Notes under the pieces: model-generated | The model's database searches: none | What the model saw: only the letters and a program-made list of their open reading frames with translations | Told to the model about the DNA's origin: nothing | Source of the DNA: Clostridium facile | GTDB lineage: Bacteria; Bacillota; Clostridia; Oscillospirales; Ruminococcaceae | NCBI RefSeq assembly: GCF_014297275.1 | Contig: NZ_JACOQK010000001.1 | Location: 2,294,001-2,358,000 of the forward strand | DNA: 64,000 nt | Reading direction: 5' to 3' | Position numbers and translations under genes: made by a program | Part shown: piece by piece, positions 55,368 through 64,000 of the stretch | How positions within the stretch are numbered: position 1 is the stretch's first letter | How the letters are laid out: the number at the start of each line of letters is the position of its first letter

Positions 55368-55670
55368 AAATATAACAAATAAAAACAAAACCGATGAATC
55401 AGATTGGCTGTACTTTTGCCATCCCAGAGAGCCGGCGGTTGCTGCAAGCCGGTATGGATTAGTACAAACGCCGTTGGACTGAGGAGGGCGGGCCGAACAC
55501 AGTTACTGTAAGTAGCCCCCGACGTATCTCCTACGTTATAGGGAGCGGGATGTGATTGCATCCGCAGAGTGGGTATAGTTATACCAATTAAGGTGGTACC
55601 GCAGGTTTTGTATGAGATTACAACAGCTTGTCCTTTTTAACAGAAAAAGGATGGGCTGTTTTTGTTTTTT
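55368..55670 (+). ncRNA. T-box leader (tRNA-Trp type) of the trp operon
   Basis: Couples trp gene expression to uncharged tRNA-Trp. Stem I holds CCCAGAGAGCC and the helices TGTAC/GTACA and CCAT/ATGG. The specifier strand reads GTTGGA, placing TGG (Trp) at 55475-55477, closed by TCAG/CTGA. The core AGGTGGTACCGCAGG is at 55591-55605. The terminator pairs AACAGCTTGTCCTTTTT with AAAAAGGATGGGCTGTT (55622-55660), followed by T-rich sequence. The downstream genes all belong to tryptophan synthesis, which agrees with the specifier. Confidence 0.92.
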
Positions 55671-55693
55671 TCAGGCAATGAGAGGTGACCAGA

Positions 55694-57163
55694 ATGTTTT
55701 ATCCAACTTATGAACAAGTCAAAAATTTAGCAGAAGATTATCAAATGATCCCAATTATGGCGGAATATTACGCAGATACCGAAACGCCAATTAGTGTGTT
55801 CCAAAAACTGAGGACAGAAACAAATTGTTTTTTACTGGAAAGTGTAGAACAGCACAGCGAACGGGCAAGGTATTCCTTTTTGGGGCGGAATCCATTTTTG
55901 GTGTTTGAAAGCCGTGGAAATCAAATAGCTTTGACAACAGAGCAGGGGGAACAGAACTTATCTGGGAACCCGATGGACTATTTACAGCAACTGACCAAAC
56001 AGTACAAGGCACCAAAACTGGAAAAATCCCCTGGGTTTTGTGGAGGCGCTGTTGGATGCTTTGGATATGACACTATCCGGCTGTTTGAGCGATTGGAAAA
56101 TCCACCGGAAGATTCCCTCCATTTACCGGATTTAAAGTTTTTGTTTGTGGATGAAGTAATTGCATTTGACCATCAAAAACAAAAGCTGGTGATTATCGTT
56201 AACATGCGTACTGGCGGAAACCTACAACGCAGCTATGATATGGCACAACGCCGGATTATTGAGATTAAACAGGAGCTGGACCAGGCGGTATTGCCAAGGA
56301 AAAAACAGACAGTGCGCTATCGGGAACAATGCCAGGTGGAAAGTAACATGACCAAACAAGAGTATTGTACCAAAGTGGAAAAGGCAAAAGAATACATCCG
56401 CAACGGGGATATTTTCCAGGTGGTATTTGCCCAGCAGTTTAAAATTCAAACTTCGGTCAATCCATTTAACGCTTATCGGGCTTTGCGGGTGATCAATCCC
56501 TCCCCCTATATGTATTTCTTTGATTTTGGAGATTATCAGGTGGCAGGCGCTTCCCCAGAACTTCTCGTCCGGGTACAGGATGGAATTGTGACCACCTGTC
56601 CCATTGCCGGAAGCCGACCACGGGGCAAGACGGCGCAAGAGGATTTGGAAAACGAAAAAGACCTGGTTGCCGACCCAAAAGAAAATGCGGAACATACCAT
56701 GTTGGTGGATTTGGGGCGGAATGATATTGGAAAAGTCTCCGAATTTGGTTCGGTCCATGTCAGCAAATACAAGTACATCCAACGGTTTTCCCATATAATG
56801 CATATGACCAGTGATGTACAAGGGAAACTGAGGAAGGATAAAACCCCATTTGACGCACTAGCGTCCGTCCTACCAGCAGGAACGTTATCCGGCGCGCCAA
56901 AGGTGAGAGCAATGGAGATCATCGATGAGCTGGAAACCAAACGTCGTGGTTTATATGGTGGGGCGATTGGATACATTGGTTTTGATGGTAATTTTGATAG
57001 CTGTATCACCATCCGCACCGGCGTGTTTCAAAATAACACGTGTTATGTAGGCGCTGGCGGCGGGATTGTATATGATTCCAACCCAGAAACAGAGTATCAG
57101 GAGTCCGTCAACAAAGCAACTGCTGTGTTCCGTGCAGTAGAAGAAGCGGCTGAAATGGCTTAG
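55694..57163 (+). CDS. trpE: Anthranilate synthase component I
   Basis: Makes anthranilate from chorismate with TrpG-supplied ammonia. 489 residues from the ATG after GAGAGGTG. LLES near the N-terminus is the tryptophan feedback-binding motif. The chorismate-binding domain shows PSPYMYFFDFGDYQVAGASPELLVR, CPIAGSRPRG, LPAGTLSGAPKVRAMEIIDELE and GGAIGYIGFDG. So the enzyme is likely inhibited by Trp as well as controlled by the T-box. Confidence 0.97.
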   Translation: MFYPTYEQVKNLAEDYQMIPIMAEYYADTETPISVFQKLRTETNCFLLESVEQHSERARYSFLGRNPFLVFESRGNQIALTTEQGEQNLSGNPMDYLQQLTKQYKAPKLEKSPGFCGGAVGCFGYDTIRLFERLENPPEDSLHLPDLKFLFVDEVIAFDHQKQKLVIIVNMRTGGNLQRSYDMAQRRIIEIKQELDQAVLPRKKQTVRYREQCQVESNMTKQEYCTKVEKAKEYIRNGDIFQVVFAQQFKIQTSVNPFNAYRALRVINPSPYMYFFDFGDYQVAGASPELLVRVQDGIVTTCPIAGSRPRGKTAQEDLENEKDLVADPKENAEHTMLVDLGRNDIGKVSEFGSVHVSKYKYIQRFSHIMHMTSDVQGKLRKDKTPFDALASVLPAGTLSGAPKVRAMEIIDELETKRRGLYGGAIGYIGFDGNFDSCITIRTGVFQNNTCYVGAGGGIVYDSNPETEYQESVNKATAVFRAVEEAAEMA

Positions 57164-57177
57164 GCAGGAGGGTTCTT

Positions 57178-57741
57178 ATGATTTTTATTCTTGATAATTA
57201 CGATTCTTTTACCTATAATCTCTTCCAATATGTTGGAACCATCCAGCCTGATGTAAAGGTAATGCGGAACGATGCGGTGAGCGTGCAGCAGGTATTGGAG
57301 ATGAAGCCGGAGCGGATTATTATCTCACCTGGACCAGGTTATCCTGCTGATGCGGGAATTTGTATCCCATTAATTCAACAGGCGGGGGAAATCCCCATTT
57401 TAGGTGTTTGCTTGGGACATCAGGCGATTGGGGAAGCGTTTGGCGGTAAGATTGTCCATGCGCCACAGGTGATGCACGGCAAGGCAGATGTTGCTACTGT
57501 GGACGCTAGCTGTAAGTTGTTCCATGGGTTGCGGTCGGAAGTCCAGGTAGGGAGATACCATTCCCTTGTGATTGCTCCGGAAACTCTGCCAGAAGAATTA
57601 CAAATTACCGCCCAAACATCCGATGGATGTATTATGGCAGTTCAACATAAAACAAGGCCTGTTTACGGCATCCAGTTCCATCCGGAATCGGTACTAACAC
57701 CGGATGGCATGCAAATGATCAGAAACTTTTTGGAGGGATAA
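57178..57741 (+). CDS. trpG: Anthranilate synthase component II (glutamine amidotransferase)
   Basis: Class I glutamine amidotransferase of 187 residues. The nucleophile is in GVCLGHQAIGEAFGG, and His-Glu in HPESVLTPDG complete the triad. ILDNYDSFTYNLFQYVG is the typical start. It may also serve folate synthesis (PabA). It lies 14 bases after trpE and is not fused to it or to trpD. Confidence 0.96.
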   Translation: MIFILDNYDSFTYNLFQYVGTIQPDVKVMRNDAVSVQQVLEMKPERIIISPGPGYPADAGICIPLIQQAGEIPILGVCLGHQAIGEAFGGKIVHAPQVMHGKADVATVDASCKLFHGLRSEVQVGRYHSLVIAPETLPEELQITAQTSDGCIMAVQHKTRPVYGIQFHPESVLTPDGMQMIRNFLEG

Positions 57742-57743
57742 CG

Positions 57744-58769
57744 ATGAAACAAATTTTAAAGAAATTATCATTGGGCGAGAGCTTAACACTGGAAGAAGCA
57801 AAGTACGCAATGGATAAAGTGTTAGATAACGGAGCCACTTATGCGCAGATTGGGGCATACCTTTCCTTGCTCCGCCAAAAAGGGGAAACAGTGGAGGAAA
57901 TCACTGGTTCCGCAATGATGATGAAGGAAAAGGCGATGCACATCAATCCAAAAGTTTCAGATTATATTGATTTTGTAGGAACTGGTGGAGATGGCGTCAA
58001 CACCTTTAATATTACGACCACCGCCGTATTTATCACAGCAACGGCTGGGGTTTCGATTGCCAAACACGGAAACCGAGCAGTTACCAGTAAGAGTGGCAGC
58101 ATCGACCTGTTAGAAAAGCTGGGAATCAATATGGATGTTACCCCAAAACAGGTAGAGGAATGTGTGGACCATACAGGTATGGGCTTTATGTTTGCCCGTA
58201 GCTTTAACCCCTGTATGAAAAACGCTTCTGTGGTTAGGAACGAGTTGGGGTTCCGTACAATCTTTAATATTTTAGGGCCAATTTCCAACCCCTCCAACGC
58301 AAAAGGACAGTTGATTGGGGTGTTCGACCCATATATGACCAATACCCTGGCGACTGCTATGCTGACCATGGGGGTTCAGAAAGGAATTGTGGTTTGCTGC
58401 AATGGCATTGATGAATTTACCACAATTGGAGAAAATAAAGTTTCTGAAATTAAGGACGGAAAGGTGATCGACTATATGGTGACACCGGAAGTGTTCGGGT
58501 TCCAGCGTGCTGGAATAGAGGATATCAAAGGAAGTACTCCAGAAGAAAACGCGGAGATTACCAAACGGATTCTTAGCGGGGAAGAACAGGGGGCGAAACT
58601 GGATACTGTATTGCTCAACGCCGGAGCTGGAATCTATATTGGAGGAAAAGCCAGCTCGATTGCAGAAGGTGTATTGATGGCGAAAGAACTGGTGGAAACC
58701 GGAGCGGCACAACAAAAATTACAGGAATTGATCACCTTTACCAATAGTTTGAAAGGAAATAAATCATGA
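57744..58769 (+). CDS. trpD: Anthranilate phosphoribosyltransferase
   Basis: Adds the PRPP ribosyl group to anthranilate. 341 residues with GTGGDGVNTFNIT (PRPP loop), KHGNRAVTSKSGSIDLLEKLG and RNELGFRTIFNILGPISNP. It starts 2 bases after trpG, and its stop overlaps the trpC start as ATGA. Confidence 0.97.
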   Translation: MKQILKKLSLGESLTLEEAKYAMDKVLDNGATYAQIGAYLSLLRQKGETVEEITGSAMMMKEKAMHINPKVSDYIDFVGTGGDGVNTFNITTTAVFITATAGVSIAKHGNRAVTSKSGSIDLLEKLGINMDVTPKQVEECVDHTGMGFMFARSFNPCMKNASVVRNELGFRTIFNILGPISNPSNAKGQLIGVFDPYMTNTLATAMLTMGVQKGIVVCCNGIDEFTTIGENKVSEIKDGKVIDYMVTPEVFGFQRAGIEDIKGSTPEENAEITKRILSGEEQGAKLDTVLLNAGAGIYIGGKASSIAEGVLMAKELVETGAAQQKLQELITFTNSLKGNKS

Positions 58770-59545
58770 TTTTAGATGAAATTGTGGCGAAAAAGAAAAT
58801 CCGACTGCAAGAGAGAAAAGCAAAATTTCCTTTGGAACAGTTGAAACAACAGGCACTAAAACTGCAACGGAAACCATTGGATTTCCAATATGCCTTGCGG
58901 CAGGAAGGGCTATCAATAATTGCGGAAGTGAAAAAAGCATCTCCATCCAAAGGGGTAATCCGACCAGACTTCGATCCACAGGCAATTGCGCGGGCGTATT
59001 TAAAAGCTGGTGTCCAGGCTATGTCTATTTTGACCGAGGAAGATTTTTTTCAAGGCTCGGATGAGTATTTTAAGCAAATCCGTTCTTTTGCGAATACCCC
59101 GTTGTTGCGTAAGGATTTTATCATAGATGAGTATCAGATTTATGAGGCGTATTGCATGGGAGCGGATGCAATCCTGCTAATTGCCGCTATTTTAGATAAT
59201 ACTACCATGAAACGGTTTTATAATATCACTACTACTTTAGGGATGCACTGCTTAAATGAAGTACACGACCAACAGGAACTGGAACGGGTTCTAAAGTTGG
59301 GATTCCCGATTGTAGGAATCAACAACCGCAACCTGAAAACATTTGAAGAAAAGCTGGAAACTACCGGAGAATTGAGAAATAGTATCCCCTCTGACCGGGT
59401 GGTGGTTTCGGAAAGCGGTATCCGTACGCCGGAGGATATCCAAATGATTGCAGGGTATCAGGTGGATGGAGTTTTGATAGGGGAAGCATTTATGAGAAAT
59501 CCGAATGTTACGTTAGCAGTGGAACAGTTGAGAGGATCCCAATGA
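58766..59545 (+). CDS. trpC: Indole-3-glycerol phosphate synthase
   Basis: A (beta/alpha)8 barrel of 259 residues: IIAEVKKASPSKGVI with the catalytic Lys, LRKDFIIDEYQIYEAYCMGADAILLI, VGINNRNLKTFEE and VSESGIRTPEDI. Overlaps trpD by 4 bases and trpF by 4 bases, so translation is coupled. Not fused to trpF, unlike E. coli. Confidence 0.97.
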   Translation: MILDEIVAKKKIRLQERKAKFPLEQLKQQALKLQRKPLDFQYALRQEGLSIIAEVKKASPSKGVIRPDFDPQAIARAYLKAGVQAMSILTEEDFFQGSDEYFKQIRSFANTPLLRKDFIIDEYQIYEAYCMGADAILLIAAILDNTTMKRFYNITTTLGMHCLNEVHDQQELERVLKLGFPIVGINNRNLKTFEEKLETTGELRNSIPSDRVVVSESGIRTPEDIQMIAGYQVDGVLIGEAFMRNPNVTLAVEQLRGSQ

Positions 59546-60159
59546 CAAAATTTAAATTATGTGGTTTACGAAGCATAGAGGATATTGAGATTGCAAATCG
59601 GTACCATCCCGATTATGTAGGGTTTGTGTTTGCACCAAGCAAACGCCAGGTCACAAAAGAGCAGGCAAAAAAGTTGATTACACAGTTAAATCCTGCTATC
59701 TTACCAGTAGGTGTATTTGTCAACACTCCTTTAGAAGAATTGTTGGAAATTTCTCATACAGCAGAGTTAAAGGTAATTCAGTTACATGGAGAAGAATCAC
59801 CGGAACTGGTAAAGCGGTTAAAACAAAATAGCAGTTGTGAAGTCTGGAAAGCCATTCGGGTAAAAAATGAGGAATCTGTAAAGGGCTTAGAACGGTATCA
59901 AGCTGACCGGTATTTGATGGATGCTTATCAGTCTGGTGCATATGGAGGAAGCGGAAAACAGTTTCAGTGGGAGCTAATCCAACATCTTCCAAAGGAGCGC
60001 CTGATATTGGCGGGTGGCTTAAACCGAAAAAATTTAATAGAGGCTGTGACAACAGTCCGCCCCTATGCAGTGGATTTGAGCAGCGGGGCAGAAACAGATG
60101 GCCATAAAGATGAAAGTAAAGTAAAACAGTTAATTGAGTTGATGAAAGGAGTTTCATAA
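59542..60159 (+). CDS. trpF: Phosphoribosylanthranilate isomerase
   Basis: Amadori isomerase, 205 residues. KLCGLRSIEDI has the catalytic Cys; GFVFAPSKRQV, LHGEES and LAGGLNRKNLIEAV follow, and VDLSSGAETDGHKDESKV binds phosphate. The usual SSGVE is SSGAE here. Confidence 0.95.
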   Translation: MTKFKLCGLRSIEDIEIANRYHPDYVGFVFAPSKRQVTKEQAKKLITQLNPAILPVGVFVNTPLEELLEISHTAELKVIQLHGEESPELVKRLKQNSSCEVWKAIRVKNEESVKGLERYQADRYLMDAYQSGAYGGSGKQFQWELIQHLPKERLILAGGLNRKNLIEAVTTVRPYAVDLSSGAETDGHKDESKVKQLIELMKGVS

Positions 60160-60160
60160 A

Positions 60161-61351
60161 ATGGGTAACTTAGGAAGATTTGGAGAGTACGGCGGGGTAT
60201 TCGCGCCGGAAACACTGATGCATGCGTTGCAGCAGTTGGATAATGTGTATGCGGAAGCAATGAAAGATCCAGAGTTTTTGAAAGAACTGGAATTTTATTA
60301 TAAAGAGTACGCAGGTAGACCTTCCTTGCTGTATTACGCAGAAAAGATGACAAAGGATTTGGGAGGCCCTAAAATTTATTTAAAAAGGGAAGATTTGAAC
60401 CACACTGGTTCCCATAAAATCAACAATGTACTGGGGCAGGCATTGCTGGCAAAGCGGATGGGCAAAAAGAAAATCATTGCGGAAACCGGGGCAGGGCAGC
60501 ATGGCGTAGCTGCTGCCACTGCTGCCGCATTGTTTGATATGGAATGTGAAGTGTTTATGGGGAAGGAAGATACGGAACGCCAGGCATTAAATGTGTTCCG
60601 GATGGAATTGCTAGGCGCAAAGGTAACCCCTGTTACCGCTGGAACAGCCACATTAAAGGATGCTACTAGCGAGGCGATCCGAGCTTGGGCTGCCCATGCG
60701 GACGACACTTTTTATGTATTGGGTTCTGCGGTAGGTCCTCATCCATATCCAACCATTGTTCGGGGATTCCAAAGTGTGATCAGTAAAGAAATCAAACAGC
60801 AGTTAAAGGAAAAAGAAGGAAGGCTGCCTGACTGTGTCGTTGCCTGTGTTGGTGGAGGCAGCAATGCGATTGGTACCTTCAGTGAATTTATTGATGAACC
60901 ATCTGTGAAACTGATTGGTGCAGAAGCAGCTGGAAAAGGAGTGGACACCGAATTACATGCCGCTACCTTTGCAAAAGGGCAGTTGGGGGTATTCCACGGG
61001 ATGAAATCCCTGTTTTTGCAGGATGACAACGGCGGTATTATGCCAGTTTACTCGATTTCCGCTGGTTTGGACTATCCGGGCGTAGGGCCTCAGCATGCCC
61101 ATCTATTTAAAACAGGTAGGGCAGAATACTATCCGATTACTGATGATGAAGCGGTTAATGCTTTCCGGTATTTGACCAGGGTAGAGGGGATTATTCCAGC
61201 GATTGAAAGTTCCCATGCAGTAGCCCAGGCGATAAAGCTGGCAAAAATAATGACAAAAGACCAGATTATGGTCATCTGTTTATCTGGTCGTGGAGACAAA
61301 GATGTGTATTCTGTAGCAAAATATATGGGGGTTGAGCTCAATGAAGAATAG
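60161..61351 (+). CDS. trpB: Tryptophan synthase beta chain
   Basis: PLP enzyme that joins indole and serine. 396 residues, with GRFGEYGGVFAPETLM, the PLP lysine in HTGSHKINNVLGQ, AETGAGQHGVAAAT, GGGSNAIGTF and LSGRGDKD. This is the TrpB1 type that pairs with TrpA. AAAGGAG stands before ATG. Confidence 0.98.
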   Translation: MGNLGRFGEYGGVFAPETLMHALQQLDNVYAEAMKDPEFLKELEFYYKEYAGRPSLLYYAEKMTKDLGGPKIYLKREDLNHTGSHKINNVLGQALLAKRMGKKKIIAETGAGQHGVAAATAAALFDMECEVFMGKEDTERQALNVFRMELLGAKVTPVTAGTATLKDATSEAIRAWAAHADDTFYVLGSAVGPHPYPTIVRGFQSVISKEIKQQLKEKEGRLPDCVVACVGGGSNAIGTFSEFIDEPSVKLIGAEAAGKGVDTELHAATFAKGQLGVFHGMKSLFLQDDNGGIMPVYSISAGLDYPGVGPQHAHLFKTGRAEYYPITDDEAVNAFRYLTRVEGIIPAIESSHAVAQAIKLAKIMTKDQIMVICLSGRGDKDVYSVAKYMGVELNEE

Positions 61352-62135
61352 AATTGATTTAAAATTTGAACAGTTAAAGCAAGAGGGGAAAAAAGCGTTT
61401 ATCCCATTTATCACCGCAGGGGACCCAGATTTGGACACCACTATTGAACTGGTGTTGGAAATGGAGAAACAGGGGGCTGATTTAGTGGAACTAGGGGTTC
61501 CATTTACTGACCCTATGGCGGAAGGTCCTGTCATTCAAGCTGCAAATTTACGTGCATTACAACACGATGTTTGCATTGACCGTTTGTTTGAAATGGTACA
61601 AAAACTCCGCCAGTCCAGCCAAATCCCCATTGTATTTTTAATGTACTATAACAGTCTACTTCACTATGGGGCAGAGCCATTTTTTGCTGGCTGTGCCAAA
61701 GTGGGTGTAGATGGGATTATTGTTCCCGACCTGCCCTATGAAGAAAGTGACGAGATAGAGGAGTATACCAACAAATACAATGTATATCAAATCAGTTTGG
61801 TAGCCCCAACCTCCTTGGAACGAATGAAAGGGATTATCGCTAAATCAAAAGGATTTTTGTACTGTGTTTCCTCTCTTGGGGTTACTGGGATGCGAGACCA
61901 CATCAACACCGACTTAAACGAATTTTTCCATAACATCCAAACCTATAGTACGATTCCAAATTGTATTGGCTTTGGAATTTCTACACCGGAACTAGCTGCT
62001 GAAGTAAAACAGTACTGTGATGGAGTCATTGTAGGCAGTGCGATTGTAAACCGGATTGCCAATGGCAAAACAAAAGAAGAAAAAATCACATCTGTTGGCG
62101 AGTTTGTTGGCAATATGTGCAAAGCTGTAAAATAA
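61341..62135 (+). CDS. trpA: Tryptophan synthase alpha chain
   Basis: Cleaves indole-3-glycerol phosphate and channels indole to TrpB. 264 residues: FIPFITAGDPDLDTT, ELGVPFTDPMAEGPVIQAA (catalytic Glu, then Asp), VDGIIVPDLPYEE and GFGISTPE. The usual FSDP is FTDP. ATG 61341 overlaps the end of trpB by 11 bases; a TTG three codons earlier is less likely. Last gene of the operon; no clear terminator follows. Confidence 0.96.
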   Translation: MKNRIDLKFEQLKQEGKKAFIPFITAGDPDLDTTIELVLEMEKQGADLVELGVPFTDPMAEGPVIQAANLRALQHDVCIDRLFEMVQKLRQSSQIPIVFLMYYNSLLHYGAEPFFAGCAKVGVDGIIVPDLPYEESDEIEEYTNKYNVYQISLVAPTSLERMKGIIAKSKGFLYCVSSLGVTGMRDHINTDLNEFFHNIQTYSTIPNCIGFGISTPELAAEVKQYCDGVIVGSAIVNRIANGKTKEEKITSVGEFVGNMCKAVK

Positions 62136-62202
62136 ATTCAACTAATTTGTTGTATTTGTCGATTCCTATCCAAATAAACCTGTATAAATTACACAATTTC
62201 TC

Positions 62203-62231
62203 TTGACATAACATGGTTTCCGTAATAAAAT
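62203..62231 (+). promoter_or_regulatory. Promoter of rny
   Basis: TTGACA, 17 bases, TAAAAT. It predicts a leader of about 350 bases before the rny start. Confidence 0.7.
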
Positions 62232-62299
62232 AAAGATATGGTGCGTGTGAAAGACGTATCGTTCCTATTATCGATAGATTTGTGTTTATATTTATAACT

Positions 62300-62479
62300 G
62301 AAACCGACGGTTTGGGACGTCGGGGTTCCTAAATAAAAAATGATGATTCAATTTCAATATAAAGATAACAATCGTATTGTAAACTGTATCACTTTTGTTT
62401 AAGTCCGTACACGAGGGTGTCTTGTTATAAAAAATAGAAATAGTTGTTTTCCCAGGGAGTAGTGTTTTTTCTGGGAAAA
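62300..62479 (+). other. Hairpins in the rny leader
   Basis: GAAACCGACG pairs with CGTCGGGGTTC (62300-62328), and TTTTCCCAG with CTGGGAAAA (62447-62455/62471-62479). Neither has a T run on its 3' side. They may allow RNase Y to regulate its own mRNA. Nothing else was recognised between trpA and rny. Confidence 0.4.
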
Positions 62480-62587
62480 TACTGCTTTATCAAATAGATC
62501 GATTGCGTAGTGCGCACCGCTAAAACATTTTGAAAACTATTACAATCCTAATACAGGGTAATCTAACAAAAAGGAGGTTTATTTGAT

Positions 62588-64000
62588 TTGGAAACAGTTT
62601 TATGGTGTGTGCTAACCTTTGTTGTGTCAGGCGCGCTTTGTGGCTTTGTTGCCGGTTTTATCTCCTTTAAAAAAGGAATTGCTTACCGCAAACAGGTTGC
62701 GGAAGGGGAACTGGGAAGTGCAGAAGAACAGGCAAAACGTATTTTAGAAGACGCAAAAAAGGATGCATCCTCCAAAAAGAAAGAAGCATTGATTGAAGCA
62801 AAAGACGAAATCCATAAATTGCGCTTGGAAGCCGACCGGGATATTAAAGAGCGCCGTAATGAAGCAAACCGTATGGAACGCCGTTTGCAGCAAAAAGAAG
62901 AAACACTTGACCGCAAGCTGGATAATTTTGAAAAGAAAGAAGAAATCTTACAAAACAAAATTAAAACAGCGGATAAAAAACTGGAAGAAGCCGAAGTAAT
63001 CAAAACCCACCAGATGGAAATGCTGGAGAAAATATCCGGTTTAACAGCAGAACAGGCAAAAAACCAGCTGCTGGAAAGTTTGGATAAAGAACTGGTACAT
63101 GAAAAGGCTTTAAAAATATCTACTTATGAACAGCAAATCCGGGATGAAGCAGAGGATAAAGCGCGGCAGCTGATCTCTTTAGCGGTATCCCGTTGTGCTG
63201 CTGACCATGTGTCAGAAGCAACCGTTTCAGTTGTAAACTTGCCAAATGATGAAATGAAAGGCCGTATCATCGGCCGTGAAGGTAGGAATATCCGTACCTT
63301 AGAAACCTTTACCGGAGTTGACCTGATTATTGATGATACCCCTGAAGCAATCACACTTTCTTGTTTTGACCCAGTAAGAAGGGAGATTGCCCGCCAGGCT
63401 TTGGAACGCCTGATTGCAGATGGACGTATCCATCCTGCCCGCATTGAAGAAATGGTGGAAAAAGCACGTAGGGATGTTGACCAAACTATCCGTTCGGAAG
63501 GGGAACGGGCTGTGATGGAAACCAATGTACATGGTATTCACCACGAACTAGTAAAATTAATTGGTCGTTTGAAATACCGTACCAGCTATGGACAGAATGT
63601 ATTAAACCATTCGATTGAAGTGGCTCATTTGGCTGGTATGATGGCAAGCGAATTAGGTGTGGACGCAAATACTGCACGTCGTGCCGGCTTGTTGCATGAC
63701 ATTGGTAAAGCGTTGAACCACGAAATTGAAGGGTCCCATGTGGAAATTGGCGTGGATGTATGTAAAAAATACAAAGAAAATCCAGAAGTAATTCACGCAA
63801 TTGAGGCACATCATGGCGATGTAGAACCAAGAACAGTAATCGCCTGTATTGTACAGGCTGCGGATGCTATTTCCGCTGCACGTCCAGGTGCTCGCCGTGA
63901 GAACTTAGAAAATTATATTAAACGTCTGGAAAAACTGGAGGAAATTGCTGACTCCTTTGAAGGGGTAGAACGCTCTTTCGCCATTCAGGCAGGCCGTGAA
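62588..64000 (+). CDS. rny: Ribonuclease Y (3' truncated by window)
   Basis: Membrane-bound endoribonuclease that starts mRNA decay in Firmicutes. 471 codons are visible. N-terminal membrane helix (about 3-25), long coiled coil (about 35-180), KH domain (GRIIGREGRNIRTLETFTGVDLIIDDTPE, about 215-270) and HD domain (HSIEVAHLAGMMA...LLHDIGKA, from about 335). The start is TTG, with AAAGGAGG about 10 bases upstream; an earlier TTG at 62583 runs into a stop after 10 codons. The remaining C-terminal part, about 50 residues by family length, lies beyond the window. Confidence 0.95.
   Translation, partial: METVLWCVLTFVVSGALCGFVAGFISFKKGIAYRKQVAEGELGSAEEQAKRILEDAKKDASSKKKEALIEAKDEIHKLRLEADRDIKERRNEANRMERRLQQKEETLDRKLDNFEKKEEILQNKIKTADKKLEEAEVIKTHQMEMLEKISGLTAEQAKNQLLESLDKELVHEKALKISTYEQQIRDEAEDKARQLISLAVSRCAADHVSEATVSVVNLPNDEMKGRIIGREGRNIRTLETFTGVDLIIDDTPEAITLSCFDPVRREIARQALERLIADGRIHPARIEEMVEKARRDVDQTIRSEGERAVMETNVHGIHHELVKLIGRLKYRTSYGQNVLNHSIEVAHLAGMMASELGVDANTARRAGLLHDIGKALNHEIEGSHVEIGVDVCKKYKENPEVIHAIEAHHGDVEPRTVIACIVQAADAISAARPGARRENLENYIKRLEKLEEIADSFEGVERSFAIQAGRE

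Noticed and set aside
1..64000. CRISPR arrays, tRNA or rRNA genes, prophage
   Set aside because: No regularly spaced repeats, cloverleaf-like sequences, rRNA signatures or phage structural genes were noticed on reading; a dedicated tRNA scan was not possible.

Overview
The window comes from a low-GC, Gram-positive anaerobe of the class Clostridia (Bacillota), probably of the Ruminococcaceae/Oscillospirales type. I infer this from the AT-rich sequence, the strong AGGAGG-type ribosome binding sites, two T-box leaders, and the clostridial gene orders (yidC-khpB-mnmE-mnmG-rsmG-noc and soj-spo0J; mreBCD-PBP2-minD-mgsA; T-box-hisS-aspS; trpEGDCFBA). The left end lies close to the replication origin: it carries the gene order normally found next to oriC and three near-perfect parS sites just upstream of parA/parB.

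Layout. 1-7039: the 3' part of yidC, then khpB, mnmE, mnmG, rsmG and a noc-type ParB paralogue. 7344-11056: a secreted, probably wall-anchored purple-acid-phosphatase-like enzyme behind a putative Pho box, then a yibE/F membrane protein gene broken by one extra G in a G6 run. 11056-14381: parS sites, parA, parB, serS. 14631-19034 (minus strand): glycogen phosphorylase and a GH13 amylase. 19307-22346: zapA, a U32 peptidase-family protein and maf. 22363-28583: the cell-elongation cluster mreB, mreC, mreD, PBP2, with minD and a divergent methylglyoxal synthase but no minC, minE or rodA. 28603-32316: an Asp-type T-box controlling hisS and aspS.

32441-42520 is the most unusual part. One promoter with a long structured leader precedes a SipW-type (Ser/His) signal peptidase, a TasA/camelysin-like protein, a tiny protein made of little more than a SipW-type signal sequence plus a wall anchor, and six tandem paralogues. 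Each paralogue joins a nearly constant SipW-type signal peptide and TasA-like domain to a different right-handed beta-helix domain. The signal-peptide blocks and the TasA-like blocks group differently among the six copies, which suggests shuffling by recombination. A strong terminator closes the locus.

42746-49213: an AraC regulator divergent from a large secreted, wall-anchored GH106-like glycosidase, a decayed or non-coding stretch with an IS200/IS605-like hairpin, and an Asp-box lipoprotein. 49960-54902: a small Xre regulator, a TtcA-like tRNA thiolase, a flavodoxin/ferredoxin fusion, an AI-2E-family exporter and a dicarboxylate-type symporter. 55334-62135: a Trp T-box and a complete trpEGDCFBA operon. 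62203-64000: a promoter, a long leader and the 5' part of rny (RNase Y), cut by the window end.
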